From: a virus
Direction: 5' to 3' (one strand)
DNA length: 38,401 nt
Virus record (IMG/VR): IMGVR_UViG_3300020463_001848
Span: 1 to 38,401 of that record
Below the pieces are notes generated by a model, which saw nothing but the letters and a program-made list of their open reading frames with translations, made no database searches and had not been told where the DNA came from. This document shows, piece by piece, positions 9,242-18,078 of this stretch; within the stretch, counting starts at the first letter, position 1; every line of letters starts with the position of its first letter. Position numbers and translations under genes: made by a program.

Positions 9242-9669
9242 TGGCGCAAAAAAATATTAACATAGGTTCAAGTGCTAACAAGGGAGACGGTGATCCAATT
9301 AGAACCGCCTTTAGTAAGACCCAGGATAACTTTTCAGATTTATATACAAGATTAGTAGTAGTTGAAGGACAAGTTGGTATTGCTAATCCAGGTGGTAATA
9401 CAATACAACAAAGTATTATTGGAGACGTAATTGGTCAAGACTCTACTTTAATTGTAGATTCAGCAACAAGTAATGTTACTGCAAATGTTATAACTGCAAC
9501 TGCTATTACTGGTGATATTACTGGTTCAGTTTTTGCAGATGATTCAAGTTTATTAGTTGATGCGGTCAACAGTACAATACCAGGTTACATAAAATTAACA
9601 ACATTAAAATCAACAGTGGCGGCAAGTGTTGACTTTGCTGATTTTAAAACAAGGATAGCGGCACTATAA
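9241..9669 (+). CDS. Small fibre-associated structural protein
   Basis: 142 residues. The N-terminal 40 (INIGSSANKGDGDPIRTAF, then DNFSDLYTR) repeat the anchoring module of the giant fibre gene, with which it overlaps by one base. A short repetitive beta region follows (GDVIGQDSTLIVD, then GSVFADDSSLLVD), consistent with a duplicated turn of a beta helix. It may be a short fibre or connector. Its stop codon lies inside the next late promoter box. Confidence 0.78.
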   Translation: MAQKNINIGSSANKGDGDPIRTAFSKTQDNFSDLYTRLVVVEGQVGIANPGGNTIQQSIIGDVIGQDSTLIVDSATSNVTANVITATAITGDITGSVFADDSSLLVDAVNSTIPGYIKLTTLKSTVAASVDFADFKTRIAAL

Positions 9670-9672
9670 ATA
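9665..9672 (+). promoter_or_regulatory. Late promoter box TATAAATA
   Basis: A perfect T4 late consensus 18 bases before the ATG at 9691, with a ribosome site (TAGGAAAA) between. Confidence 0.75.
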
Positions 9673-9690
9673 TGTTAGTAGGAAAATACA

Positions 9691-11271
9691 ATGGCAAATA
9701 GAATACCTTTAGTAGTAGATACAGCAGACGGAAATAAAATAAAAGAATTACCTATAGGTGATAATTTAAATTTAACCGGTTCTGGTATTACAGGTGCTGG
9801 TAGTATTTCAGCAACAAGTTTAACTCTTAACGGTGTTGTTTATAATCCATTCAGTGGTGCTTATGCAGACCTTACAGGCAAACCAACCATTCCTGCAACA
9901 ACTGATGATATTACAGAAGGAAGTAAAAAATATTACACTGATGAAAGAGTAGACGATAGAATTGCTAATCTTTTCCAAGCAGGATCAGGCATTACTTTAC
10001 AATATAATGATGCAAGTAATTTGATGACTATTTCCGCAACAGGCGGAGGCGGTGGTGGTGGATCTAGCACACTTGCAGGATTAACAGATACAACTATCGT
10101 TGCACCAATTACTGATCAATTTTTAAAATGGAACGGTAGTGCTTTTATAAATTCAGGAATTGCTTATTCTAATGTTTCAGGAACACCAAATTTAGATACA
10201 GTGGCTACTTCAGGTAGTTACTTAGACTTATCAAACAAACCAAGTATTCCAAACGACATTGGTGATTTAACAGATGTGAACACTACATCTACTCCACCAA
10301 CTTCAGGACAAGTTTTAAAATGGAGTGGAACACAATGGGCACCTGCAGATGATATTACATCAGGTGGTGGAGGACTTAATGCAGATACACTTGATGGCTT
10401 TGATAGTACCTACTACTTAAACTTTACAAATTTAACTAACAAGCCAACGTATGGTCAAAACAATTTAAACGATACTACCATTGGTGGCAATCTTGCTACT
10501 GGACATTTATTACAGTATAATGGAACTGCATGGACAAATGTAAACTTCCAACCTAACTTTAGTATTTTACAAAACACACCAACAACACTTTCAGGTTATG
10601 GAATCACAGATTCACCAACTAACTTAACAGACTTAGGTGGCATTGCTTCACCAAGTGGTGCAAATAAATTATTAGTATCAACTGGTACTCCAAACAGTTA
10701 TGCTTGGCAAACATCAATAAGTGGATTAACATTAACTTCTGCAGGTAGCATTGGATTTAGTGCAGGAGTTTCTATAAACGAATTTAGTTCTGATACTACT
10801 ATGAGTGGAGCAAGTAGTTCTGCAGTTCCTACTGAAAGTGCTGTAAAAACTTATGTTGATAATTCAATAGCAGGTATAAGTGTAGATGGTTTAGAATCAA
10901 GAAGCACAATTACAACAACGACAAATAGTATTGCAACAGGCGTAACAGAAAATAAAAACTTAACAGGATTCAAAGCATATGGTTTGATGAGTATCACAGT
11001 AAACAATGCGGCATGGGTAAGAGTATATACCAATAGTGCTAAACGTACTGCTGATGCATCAAGAAATGAAGGCACTGATCCAGGAACTGACAGTGGAGTA
11101 ATTGCAGAAGTAATTACAACTGCTTCTGGTACAGTAGACTTTACTCCTGCTATCATTGGTTACAACAATGACGCAACTGTAGGCACTGACTTTTATGTTG
11201 CAATCACAAACAAAAGTGCCGGTACGGCTACAATAGAAGCATCATTTAAAATATTGAAACTGGAGAGTTAA
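9691..11271 (+). CDS. Tail-fibre-like protein with repeated turns
   Basis: 526 residues. Repeated phrases typical of phage fibres occur throughout: YADLTGKPTIP, LDLSNKPSIP, NLTNKPT and LADTL-like turns such as NADTLDGFDSTYYL. A Gly-rich linker lies near residue 115. Residues 364-390 (EFSSDTTMSGASSSAVPTE and on) are homologous to a segment of the giant fibre at 7580-7660. The C-terminal 110 residues look like a compact beta domain (VRVYTNSAKRTADASR...). Probably trimeric and part of the host-contact apparatus. It is transcribed from its own late box and followed directly by the subtilase gene. Confidence 0.83.
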   Translation: MANRIPLVVDTADGNKIKELPIGDNLNLTGSGITGAGSISATSLTLNGVVYNPFSGAYADLTGKPTIPATTDDITEGSKKYYTDERVDDRIANLFQAGSGITLQYNDASNLMTISATGGGGGGGSSTLAGLTDTTIVAPITDQFLKWNGSAFINSGIAYSNVSGTPNLDTVATSGSYLDLSNKPSIPNDIGDLTDVNTTSTPPTSGQVLKWSGTQWAPADDITSGGGGLNADTLDGFDSTYYLNFTNLTNKPTYGQNNLNDTTIGGNLATGHLLQYNGTAWTNVNFQPNFSILQNTPTTLSGYGITDSPTNLTDLGGIASPSGANKLLVSTGTPNSYAWQTSISGLTLTSAGSIGFSAGVSINEFSSDTTMSGASSSAVPTESAVKTYVDNSIAGISVDGLESRSTITTTTNSIATGVTENKNLTGFKAYGLMSITVNNAAWVRVYTNSAKRTADASRNEGTDPGTDSGVIAEVITTASGTVDFTPAIIGYNNDATVGTDFYVAITNKSAGTATIEASFKILKLES

Positions 11272-13959
11272 ATGGACTTTTCCAAATATGTAAAACTTCA
11301 GGTTTACATGGTTACATTAAAAGACCATACTGACTTAGATGCGTTTTACAATGACATGGAAACACCAGGCGGAGATCTGCACATACCTGATAGACAGGTA
11401 GGTGTCAACAATCGTAGAGATATAAGTCGTACAACAGAATATCATTTAACAGAACAAGAAGCAGAACTTTTAAAGAACGATGATAGAGTTGCTTTCGTAG
11501 AACTTAATCCTAAAGACAGAGGAGTAAATGTTTTAGAAAGTCATATCTCACAAACTGCAAACTTTCATAAATCACAAGGTGAATCATACACAAACAATAC
11601 TTGGAAGAATTGGGGACTATGGAGAGTTTGGGACGGTAATCCAGCCAGTAATGCATACCGTGGTAATAACACACAAACAATTAAATTAGGACTTACAGGA
11701 AAAAATGTTGATGCAGTAATCTGTGATGGTAATGGTGGTGCAGTAATGGACGATCACCCTGAATTCCAAAAAAATGCAGATGGCTCAGGTGGAACAAGAT
11801 TTTACGATTATAATTGGTATCAATGGAATCCGCAGGTAACAGGCGGAAGTGCAAGTACATACAACTATGCATCTAATACAAGTAATCATGCTCATCACGT
11901 TGCAGGAACAGTTTTAGGTAATACACAAGGTTGGGCCAGAGATGCAAATTTATATCACTTGTATTATTTTTCCGGTGGAGTAAATTACAATTTTCCATAC
12001 GTAATGGATTACATTAGATTATTCCACAACAACAAGGGCATTAATTCAGAAACAAAAGTAAAAAATCCTACTGTGGTTAATAACAGTTGGGGTATGAGTA
12101 TATTCCCAAGTGAATGGAGTTTTAATGATATTACAGAAGTTACGTATAGAGGAGTAGTACATCAAAGACCTGTAACTAGCATATCCGAAAATGGACAATA
12201 TGGTGTATATGGTACTGGTGCAGAACTTTCAAACTTTACTGACGTACTTGTAAACAAAGCGAATAGAATTACAACGTCAGGATCTGAAACTCCTGCAAAT
12301 GGAGACTTTGGATCAACACCAACTGGTTGGACAAGATCAGGTGCAGTAATGAACATAGCCATTAGTGCTAACCCTCCATCACAAGATACAGTACAGGTAC
12401 AAGGACCAGCAGTTATTGATGTACAATATGATTTAGCAAGTTCTAGTGTTAGTGGAATTCAAAGTATGTCATTAGAAATAGATATAAGAGATGCAGGCAA
12501 TAGTCCAATACAAACTAGTATTACAGGAACTGATGCATCTACAAATGATGGAGAAACTATTCAAGTCAATTTAGCACAGTCAAACATAAGTCTACCTAAC
12601 AACGAAGTGTATAATGTAATTTTTAACAGTACAACTTCATTAGGTAGTACACCTACAGTATCAGGTGAAAAGAAAGTTACAATAGTAGGTTACACGGCCG
12701 CTACTGCTCAGGCTTCTACAACAGACCTAGGAACTGTTGCTATTGCTAGTACAGATGGATTGACAGCATCAGTTACACCAACAACAGGAACAAATAATAA
12801 CGGTTATTGGTCAATAAGTATTCCGTTCAATATTAGTTACATATCACAAAATTATAATACAGTACACCTAGGTACAAATAGTTACTTAACATTTGGCGGC
12901 GGTTCAACAAACAGTACAAATATTTCTAGTACCAATCCAGGCTTTCCTAAAATTATGGTAGGTGGTGCAGATAGAAGTGCTCAAAGAGTTTGGTACGGAG
13001 TTACAGGTACAGGTGCTGATAGAATATTTAGATTAGTATATGAAGGGACAAGTACAACAACAGGTTCCGTTGGATCACCAACAGTCAGATATGAATATAA
13101 ATTTTATGAAGCAAATCCATCTAGAATAGATTTAATAGTTGAACAAAATTCAAATGTTACTACAACAACCGGAAACTTTAGTTCATCTCAATTAAACGCC
13201 TGGGGATTTATTTCAGGACAACGTATTCCTGTTAGAGTAAATGCTTTAGACAGTGACTTAGAAGATTTAGAACAAGCAGGTGTAATATTCTGTGGAGCGG
13301 CGGGTAATGGTTATTGGAAACACGATTTACCTGGAGGACCTGATTGGGATAACAAATTTAAAATGAATGACAGATATCCTGGACAAGAATATTATTACCA
13401 TAGAGGAACTTCACCGACTGCAAATGATAATGTTGCAGGAGGTGGTACACATAACATCACGAATATTTGTGTAGGTGCTACACAAAATGAAATAGGTTCA
13501 TTCCAAGAAAGTAGAGTTGACTTTAGTGATCACGGACCTGGAGTTGATATATGGGCACCTGGACATAATATTGTCAGTGCGTATTATTCAAACACAGGAG
13601 TAGGAGACACAAGAAACAATTCTAGATACTTAGGAAGAATAAGTGGTACATCTATGGCAAGTCCGCAAGTATGTGGAGTACTTTGTTGTCTTGCAGAAAG
13701 ATATCCTACATTAAATCAAGATCAAATGAAAGTATTATTACAAGGTATATCTAAAAGTGATCAAATCGAAGATGGCACAACTGGTAGTGGCAATGATGAT
13801 TATACAGATGTAAATGCATTGAATGGTGCACCTAATTTATATCTATTTTATCCTAAATTAAGACCAGATGATGGTGTAGCATTTCCTTACATAACGCATA
13901 GGGAAAGACCTACAAGCGGAGCAGTGTATCCAAGATCTAATAGAACATATAGAGGATAA
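11272..13959 (+). CDS. Subtilisin-like (S8) serine protease with a large internal insertion
   Basis: An S8 subtilase of 895 residues. Catalytic residues can be placed at Asp152 (ICDGNGG), His206 (NHAHHVAGT) and Ser794 (GTSMASP), with the oxyanion Asn at about 679 (GAAGNGYW). The blocks VVNNSWGM and APGHNIVSAYY also fit the family. About 360 residues lie inserted between NNSWG (271) and GAAGN (679). They are rich in beta strands, and part of them (LGTNSYLTFGGG...VWYGVTG) resembles a nidogen-like sandwich. No signal peptide is seen, so it probably acts as a virion component, processing fibre proteins or host-surface proteins. It starts directly after the preceding fibre stop. Confidence 0.9.
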   Translation: MDFSKYVKLQVYMVTLKDHTDLDAFYNDMETPGGDLHIPDRQVGVNNRRDISRTTEYHLTEQEAELLKNDDRVAFVELNPKDRGVNVLESHISQTANFHKSQGESYTNNTWKNWGLWRVWDGNPASNAYRGNNTQTIKLGLTGKNVDAVICDGNGGAVMDDHPEFQKNADGSGGTRFYDYNWYQWNPQVTGGSASTYNYASNTSNHAHHVAGTVLGNTQGWARDANLYHLYYFSGGVNYNFPYVMDYIRLFHNNKGINSETKVKNPTVVNNSWGMSIFPSEWSFNDITEVTYRGVVHQRPVTSISENGQYGVYGTGAELSNFTDVLVNKANRITTSGSETPANGDFGSTPTGWTRSGAVMNIAISANPPSQDTVQVQGPAVIDVQYDLASSSVSGIQSMSLEIDIRDAGNSPIQTSITGTDASTNDGETIQVNLAQSNISLPNNEVYNVIFNSTTSLGSTPTVSGEKKVTIVGYTAATAQASTTDLGTVAIASTDGLTASVTPTTGTNNNGYWSISIPFNISYISQNYNTVHLGTNSYLTFGGGSTNSTNISSTNPGFPKIMVGGADRSAQRVWYGVTGTGADRIFRLVYEGTSTTTGSVGSPTVRYEYKFYEANPSRIDLIVEQNSNVTTTTGNFSSSQLNAWGFISGQRIPVRVNALDSDLEDLEQAGVIFCGAAGNGYWKHDLPGGPDWDNKFKMNDRYPGQEYYYHRGTSPTANDNVAGGGTHNITNICVGATQNEIGSFQESRVDFSDHGPGVDIWAPGHNIVSAYYSNTGVGDTRNNSRYLGRISGTSMASPQVCGVLCCLAERYPTLNQDQMKVLLQGISKSDQIEDGTTGSGNDDYTDVNALNGAPNLYLFYPKLRPDDGVAFPYITHRERPTSGAVYPRSNRTYRG

Positions 13960-13962
13960 ATA
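13955..13962 (+). promoter_or_regulatory. Late promoter box GATAAATA
   Basis: It overlaps the subtilase stop codon and ends exactly 5 bases before the ATG at 13968, so the predicted +1 is the A of the start codon. No ribosome site lies between. Confidence 0.7.
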
Positions 13963-13967
13963 TTAGT

Positions 13968-14654
13968 ATGGCAATACAAACAATTAACATCGGAACAGTA
14001 GCAAACGACGGAACAGGTGATGATCTAAGAGAAGCATTTGTTAAAGTCAATGCCAACTTCGCAGAACTGGCGGCTAGAAATCCAGAACAAACTACAGGTG
14101 CTAACTTAGGAGCAAGTGGTGAAGGTGTTTTTGCACAATTAAATGGTGCTGAAATGCAGTTTAAGAAGTTAATTGGTGGCGGTAATGTTACATTAACTAG
14201 TGATGGTAATGCTATTACCGTTAATAGTGTAGGAGGATTACAAACTCTTACAGTTGAAACAGACAATGGCTCACAAACAGTCACAGACGGTGATACACTT
14301 AAATTTATAGGTGGCACAAACCTCAATACAAAAATAGCAGGTGGCGGAGTTACCCTTGATAGTGTTACAGAATTATCAAGCGATTTAACACCACAACTTG
14401 GTGCTAATTTAGATGGACAAAATAACAATATTATTAATGTTAATAATATCAATGCAAAAGTATGGTATAAGGACATTAGAGATATTGCTGGTTTCAACTT
14501 TGGTACAATTACAAAATCATATAACGATATGTTTGCTTGGTTACTAGATAATCAGGATATTGAGTTTGGATTGATTGATCAACCAGGCTTACAAGATGAT
14601 AGTACCGTATCCATAAGACTCGTAGATTTAGGTACTATTAGCAATCCTCTATAA
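13968..14654 (+). CDS. Fibre/baseplate structural protein with NIG-type N-terminal module
   Basis: 228 residues. The N-terminus (INIGTVANDGTGDDLREAF, then NANFAELAAR) is the clearest copy of the anchoring module shared with the genes at 2762 and 9241. A segment LTPQLGANLDGQNN parallels LSPTLGGHMNAQG of the giant fibre. The C-terminal 65 residues (WYKDIRDIAGFNFGT...) look globular. Probably a short fibre or adaptor. Predicted to be translated from a leaderless late transcript. Confidence 0.8.
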   Translation: MAIQTINIGTVANDGTGDDLREAFVKVNANFAELAARNPEQTTGANLGASGEGVFAQLNGAEMQFKKLIGGGNVTLTSDGNAITVNSVGGLQTLTVETDNGSQTVTDGDTLKFIGGTNLNTKIAGGGVTLDSVTELSSDLTPQLGANLDGQNNNIINVNNINAKVWYKDIRDIAGFNFGTITKSYNDMFAWLLDNQDIEFGLIDQPGLQDDSTVSIRLVDLGTISNPL

Positions 14655-14656
14655 CC

Positions 14657-14664
14657 GATAAATA
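14657..14664 (+). promoter_or_regulatory. Late promoter box GATAAATA
   Basis: It lies in the short gap after the gene ending at 14654, 19 bases before the ATG at 14684, with a TAGGAAAA ribosome site between. Confidence 0.72.
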
Positions 14665-14683
14665 TACATAGTTAGGAAAAACT

Positions 14684-17227
14684 ATGGCTAATATCTGGAC
14701 AGTAAAAACAAATCATGAATTAGGAGTATATGCTGAACGTGTTTCTACGACAATAGCATTGCCCCTAAATACTACCAATTTTACCATATCAAGTGTTACA
14801 CTTATTTCAGGCAGTTTACCTGCAGGATTAAGAATAGATGGTACTAACCTTATAGGTACTCCTTTTGAAGTTGAAAGAACAACACAAAGTAGATTTGTTC
14901 TTAGAGCAAAGACTTCAACAGGCACAATAGCAGATTGTACATTATCAGCAATAGTAGAAGGTCCAGATAGTCCAACGTGGGTCACACCTACAGGAATGTT
15001 AGCACCTGCAAATCCTTTACAATATTTTATATTAGATAATACACCAGTTGATTTCCAACTAGATGCCATAGATGCAGACTTACCAGCAGGCGATACATTA
15101 GAATACTTTATAGCAGATGGTGGCGGAACATTACCTCCAGGAATACAACTTACAACTGATGGTAGACTTGTTGGTGTTGTTGAGCCTATACTTGCACTAG
15201 ATAAATTTGCAAACAGTGGTAGATATGATACTAATGTTTACGGTACATTTCCATTTGATTTTGGAATAAGAAGTGCAAGTGGTTTTGATAGTTTCTTTTA
15301 CGATACAAGAATATATGACGATAACATTCCTACAAAGAGTCCAAGAAAATTAAATAGATATTATGAATTCACTGTAAGTGTAAGTGATGGAGATACAATA
15401 GCAACTAGAGACTTTAAAATTTATCTTGTTGGAGATGATTATCTAAGAGCAGACAATACAATTATGCAAGTAGCAAATGGATTGTTTACTGCTGACAACA
15501 CTTATATAAGAACTCCAATTTGGTTAACACCTGGTAACTTAGGATACAAAAGAGCAAATAACTTCTTAACAGTTTACTTGGATACTTTAGATCCTTCAAA
15601 TGTTGCAGGAGTAATTTCTTATTCTTTAAGAAGTTTGAATGATGATAATTCAACAAGTACATTGCCGCCAGGACTAACTTTAGATACAAGCACAGGTGAA
15701 ATAGCAGGTAGAGTACCGTACCAACCTGCGGTTACAAAAACATACAAATTTACAATTAGAGCAAATAGATTAGATGCACAGAGTACAATTGAATCCTATA
15801 AAGATAAAACATTTACACTTAACTTATTAGGAGAAATTGAATCTACAATTACATGGACAACGGCCGCTGACTTAGGCAGTATTAATGCAAACTTAATAAG
15901 CACATTCTTTGTAAATGCAACAACTAATGTTCCTAATGGTAAACTTGTTTACACATTGGCATCTGGAAAATTACCTCCAGGATTAAATTTAAGTTTATCA
16001 GGAGAGATAATTGGAAAAGTTAGGCAGTTCGGGGACGGTACATTAAAAGGACTTACAACTTTTGACAAAAGTGCCACAGAAACTACATTTGATAATAACG
16101 GAACTACAATAGATAAGGTTTATAAATTTACTGTAAATGCACAGGATAGATTTAAATTTAGTCAAACAACACGTGAATTTAAAATAACTATTTTAGATCC
16201 TGATGATAATTTATATAGTAACTTATATGTGAAACCATTCATTAAAGAAACAACAAGAAGTGTATTCAATACATTTGTAAGCGACCCAAATATATTTGTT
16301 CCGGAGTATGTTTACAGAAGTGGTGATCCAGAATTTGGCGTACAAAAAGATTTAAAAATGTTAGCATACGCAGGTATTATTACAAAAGATGTTAAGAACT
16401 ATGTGGCCGCGGCCACAAAACATCACAAGAGAAGAACTTATACTTTAGGTCAAGTTAAAACTGCAAAAGCAGTAAGACCTGGGACGAACACAACAATTTA
16501 TGAAGTAGTATATGTTGAAGTAATAGATCCTGCAATGCCTACAAAAGGGAACATACTTCCGACTATCAATGTAGGCAAAGCAAGGAAACTTACAGTTGAT
16601 AGTGTAGGTTTCGAAGCCAAAGATGATAACAGTAATTTAGGTAGTGGTGAAAGTATTATTACTTTTACCGGACAAGGACAAACTGCTATACAGGTTACTA
16701 GTAACGGAACTAATTTAGAAGTAGTAACTAGGAGTGGAGTAGTTGTTATTCCTACTGCTGGTACTGTAAAAGTTACATTATCAAATGGTACAACTGTATC
16801 ATCAGATCAACAGTTTATTACTAACTTGGCAGACCCTTATAGATTTAGACCAAAGAATTCAAACACTGTAAAAGTAAGTGACGGAAATGTAAAAATTAGT
16901 GAAACTAATAATCCAAGAAAACACGTTGTGAACACGCAAACAATGAGGAATCAAATTGCTACTTTAGGACTTACTGAAAGAGACTTTTTACCATTATGGA
17001 TGAGATCTGCTCAAGAGGCTAGTGTACAGGAATTAGGTTACATAACTGCATTACCATTATGTTACACAAAACCAGGATATTCCGATGATATATTACTTAG
17101 AATCCAAAATAGTAATTTCAACTTTAAACAAATTAATTTTGATATAGATAGATACATTATAGACAGTACAACAGGTAATAGTAATGAGCAATATATACTG
17201 TTTCCTAATTATGAATATAATGTCTAG
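14684..17227 (+). CDS. Large structural protein with putative Ig (He_PIG-like) repeats
   Basis: 847 residues. Four copies of a characteristic strand-turn motif occur near residues 44, 150, 326 and 429 (SLPAGLRIDGTNLIG, LPPGIQL, LPPGLTLDTSTGEIAG, LPPGLNLSLSGEIIG), as in He_PIG Ig-like cadherin-type domains. The C-terminal third changes character (around 520 onward, VKPFIKETTRSVFNTFV...) and looks like a separate fold, perhaps the virion attachment part. Ig-like domains in phage structural proteins usually bind surface carbohydrates. A 16-base GC palindrome lies in the coding sequence at 16402-16417. Confidence 0.83.
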   Translation: MANIWTVKTNHELGVYAERVSTTIALPLNTTNFTISSVTLISGSLPAGLRIDGTNLIGTPFEVERTTQSRFVLRAKTSTGTIADCTLSAIVEGPDSPTWVTPTGMLAPANPLQYFILDNTPVDFQLDAIDADLPAGDTLEYFIADGGGTLPPGIQLTTDGRLVGVVEPILALDKFANSGRYDTNVYGTFPFDFGIRSASGFDSFFYDTRIYDDNIPTKSPRKLNRYYEFTVSVSDGDTIATRDFKIYLVGDDYLRADNTIMQVANGLFTADNTYIRTPIWLTPGNLGYKRANNFLTVYLDTLDPSNVAGVISYSLRSLNDDNSTSTLPPGLTLDTSTGEIAGRVPYQPAVTKTYKFTIRANRLDAQSTIESYKDKTFTLNLLGEIESTITWTTAADLGSINANLISTFFVNATTNVPNGKLVYTLASGKLPPGLNLSLSGEIIGKVRQFGDGTLKGLTTFDKSATETTFDNNGTTIDKVYKFTVNAQDRFKFSQTTREFKITILDPDDNLYSNLYVKPFIKETTRSVFNTFVSDPNIFVPEYVYRSGDPEFGVQKDLKMLAYAGIITKDVKNYVAAATKHHKRRTYTLGQVKTAKAVRPGTNTTIYEVVYVEVIDPAMPTKGNILPTINVGKARKLTVDSVGFEAKDDNSNLGSGESIITFTGQGQTAIQVTSNGTNLEVVTRSGVVVIPTAGTVKVTLSNGTTVSSDQQFITNLADPYRFRPKNSNTVKVSDGNVKISETNNPRKHVVNTQTMRNQIATLGLTERDFLPLWMRSAQEASVQELGYITALPLCYTKPGYSDDILLRIQNSNFNFKQINFDIDRYIIDSTTGNSNEQYILFPNYEYNV
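16402..16417 (+). repeat. Perfect 16-base GC-rich palindrome
   Basis: TGTGGCCGCGGCCACA is its own reverse complement and contains the 10-base core GGCCGCGGCC. It sits inside the Ig-repeat gene, encodes part of VAAAT, and stands out in an AT-rich genome. Confidence 0.9.
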
Positions 17228-17232
17228 ACGTG

Positions 17233-17240
17233 GATAAATA
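17233..17240 (+). promoter_or_regulatory. Late promoter box GATAAATA
   Basis: 17 bases before the ATG at 17258, followed directly by a GAGAGG ribosome site. Confidence 0.72.
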
Positions 17241-17257
17241 CATTGAGAGGATAAATT

Positions 17258-17845
17258 ATGGCAAGTGCAATAGATGATGCTAGTATTAATGCTTTATACC
17301 CAGTAGCAGGACAGGATAACGACTCACAGGGTTTTAGAGATAATTTTAGCACAATTAAAACTAATTTTACGACAGCAAAGTCCGAAATTTCAACACTTCA
17401 GACTAATACTGCTAAAAAGAATGAAGCAAACAATTTCTTAGGAAATGACGTTAGCGGAGCAAACTTTGTTAACAATACTAAAAAATTACATCCTGCTTCA
17501 GGCGAAGTACAAAACTCTCAAAATATTAACTTCACAAACGGACACTATCAAGAATTTACAATTGGTGGTAACGTAACTTTAACACTTACTGAATGGCCTG
17601 CAGACAACAAGGTTGCAGAGATAAGAGTAGTATTAAAAAATGACGGAACGCAACGTGAAGTAACTTGGGCAACAGACGTAGGTAATGTTGTTAAGTATGA
17701 TAATGACTTTCCACATAAATCAGCCGCATCGGCAGATAAAGGTATAGTGAATATCATTAATGATCAAAACGTACAAGTTTTTGATTTCTTTACTATGGAC
17801 GGTGGGAGTGTTGTTTACGCAAAATACATAGGCTACTTTGCATAA
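17258..17845 (+). CDS. Tail-fibre-like structural protein
   Basis: 195 residues. The N-terminal 55 (NDSQGFRDNFSTIKTNFTTAKSEIS and on) form a helical variant of the DNF...NF module seen in the other fibre genes. The rest is a small beta domain (NITLTLTEWP-like strand, VVLKNDGTQREVTWATD, VQVFDFFTMDGGSVVYAKYIG). The C-terminal pattern is common in short virion proteins of T4-like marine phages. It overlaps the next gene by TAATG. Confidence 0.78.
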   Translation: MASAIDDASINALYPVAGQDNDSQGFRDNFSTIKTNFTTAKSEISTLQTNTAKKNEANNFLGNDVSGANFVNNTKKLHPASGEVQNSQNINFTNGHYQEFTIGGNVTLTLTEWPADNKVAEIRVVLKNDGTQREVTWATDVGNVVKYDNDFPHKSAASADKGIVNIINDQNVQVFDFFTMDGGSVVYAKYIGYFA

Positions 17846-18069
17846 TGTTACATCCATTAGACGACGATCTATCCATCTACAATAATCAACAATTAGAATC
17901 AAAGATTGCTGACTTAACCAAAAAGTTTGTAAGACAGAGAAATCCTCAAGTAAAAGACCAAATGATTCTTTTAATCAATAGTTACAAAATGGAACTAAGA
18001 GAACGTATTCAAAAAGAACAACGCCAAAAAACCAATTTAGATCTTGACAAATTAATTAATATCGAGTAA
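17845..18069 (+). CDS. Small helical protein
   Basis: 74 residues, nearly all charged helix (LESKIADLTKKFVRQRN, then MELRERIQKEQRQKTN), with probable coiled-coil character. It overlaps the preceding structural gene by one base, so it should be translationally coupled to it. The early promoter of the DnaE-like gene starts within its 3' end. Function not recognised. Confidence 0.72.
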   Translation: MLHPLDDDLSIYNNQQLESKIADLTKKFVRQRNPQVKDQMILLINSYKMELRERIQKEQRQKTNLDLDKLINIE

Positions 18070-18072
18070 AAT
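18044..18072 (+). promoter_or_regulatory. Sigma70-type early promoter, TTGACA-17-TAAAAT
   Basis: -35 TTGACA at 18044-18049, a 17-base spacer and -10 TAAAAT at 18067-18072. The -10 ends 6 bases before the ATG at 18079, so the predicted +1 is the A of the start codon and the mRNA would be leaderless. Confidence 0.68.
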
Positions 18073-18078
18073 AGTATT

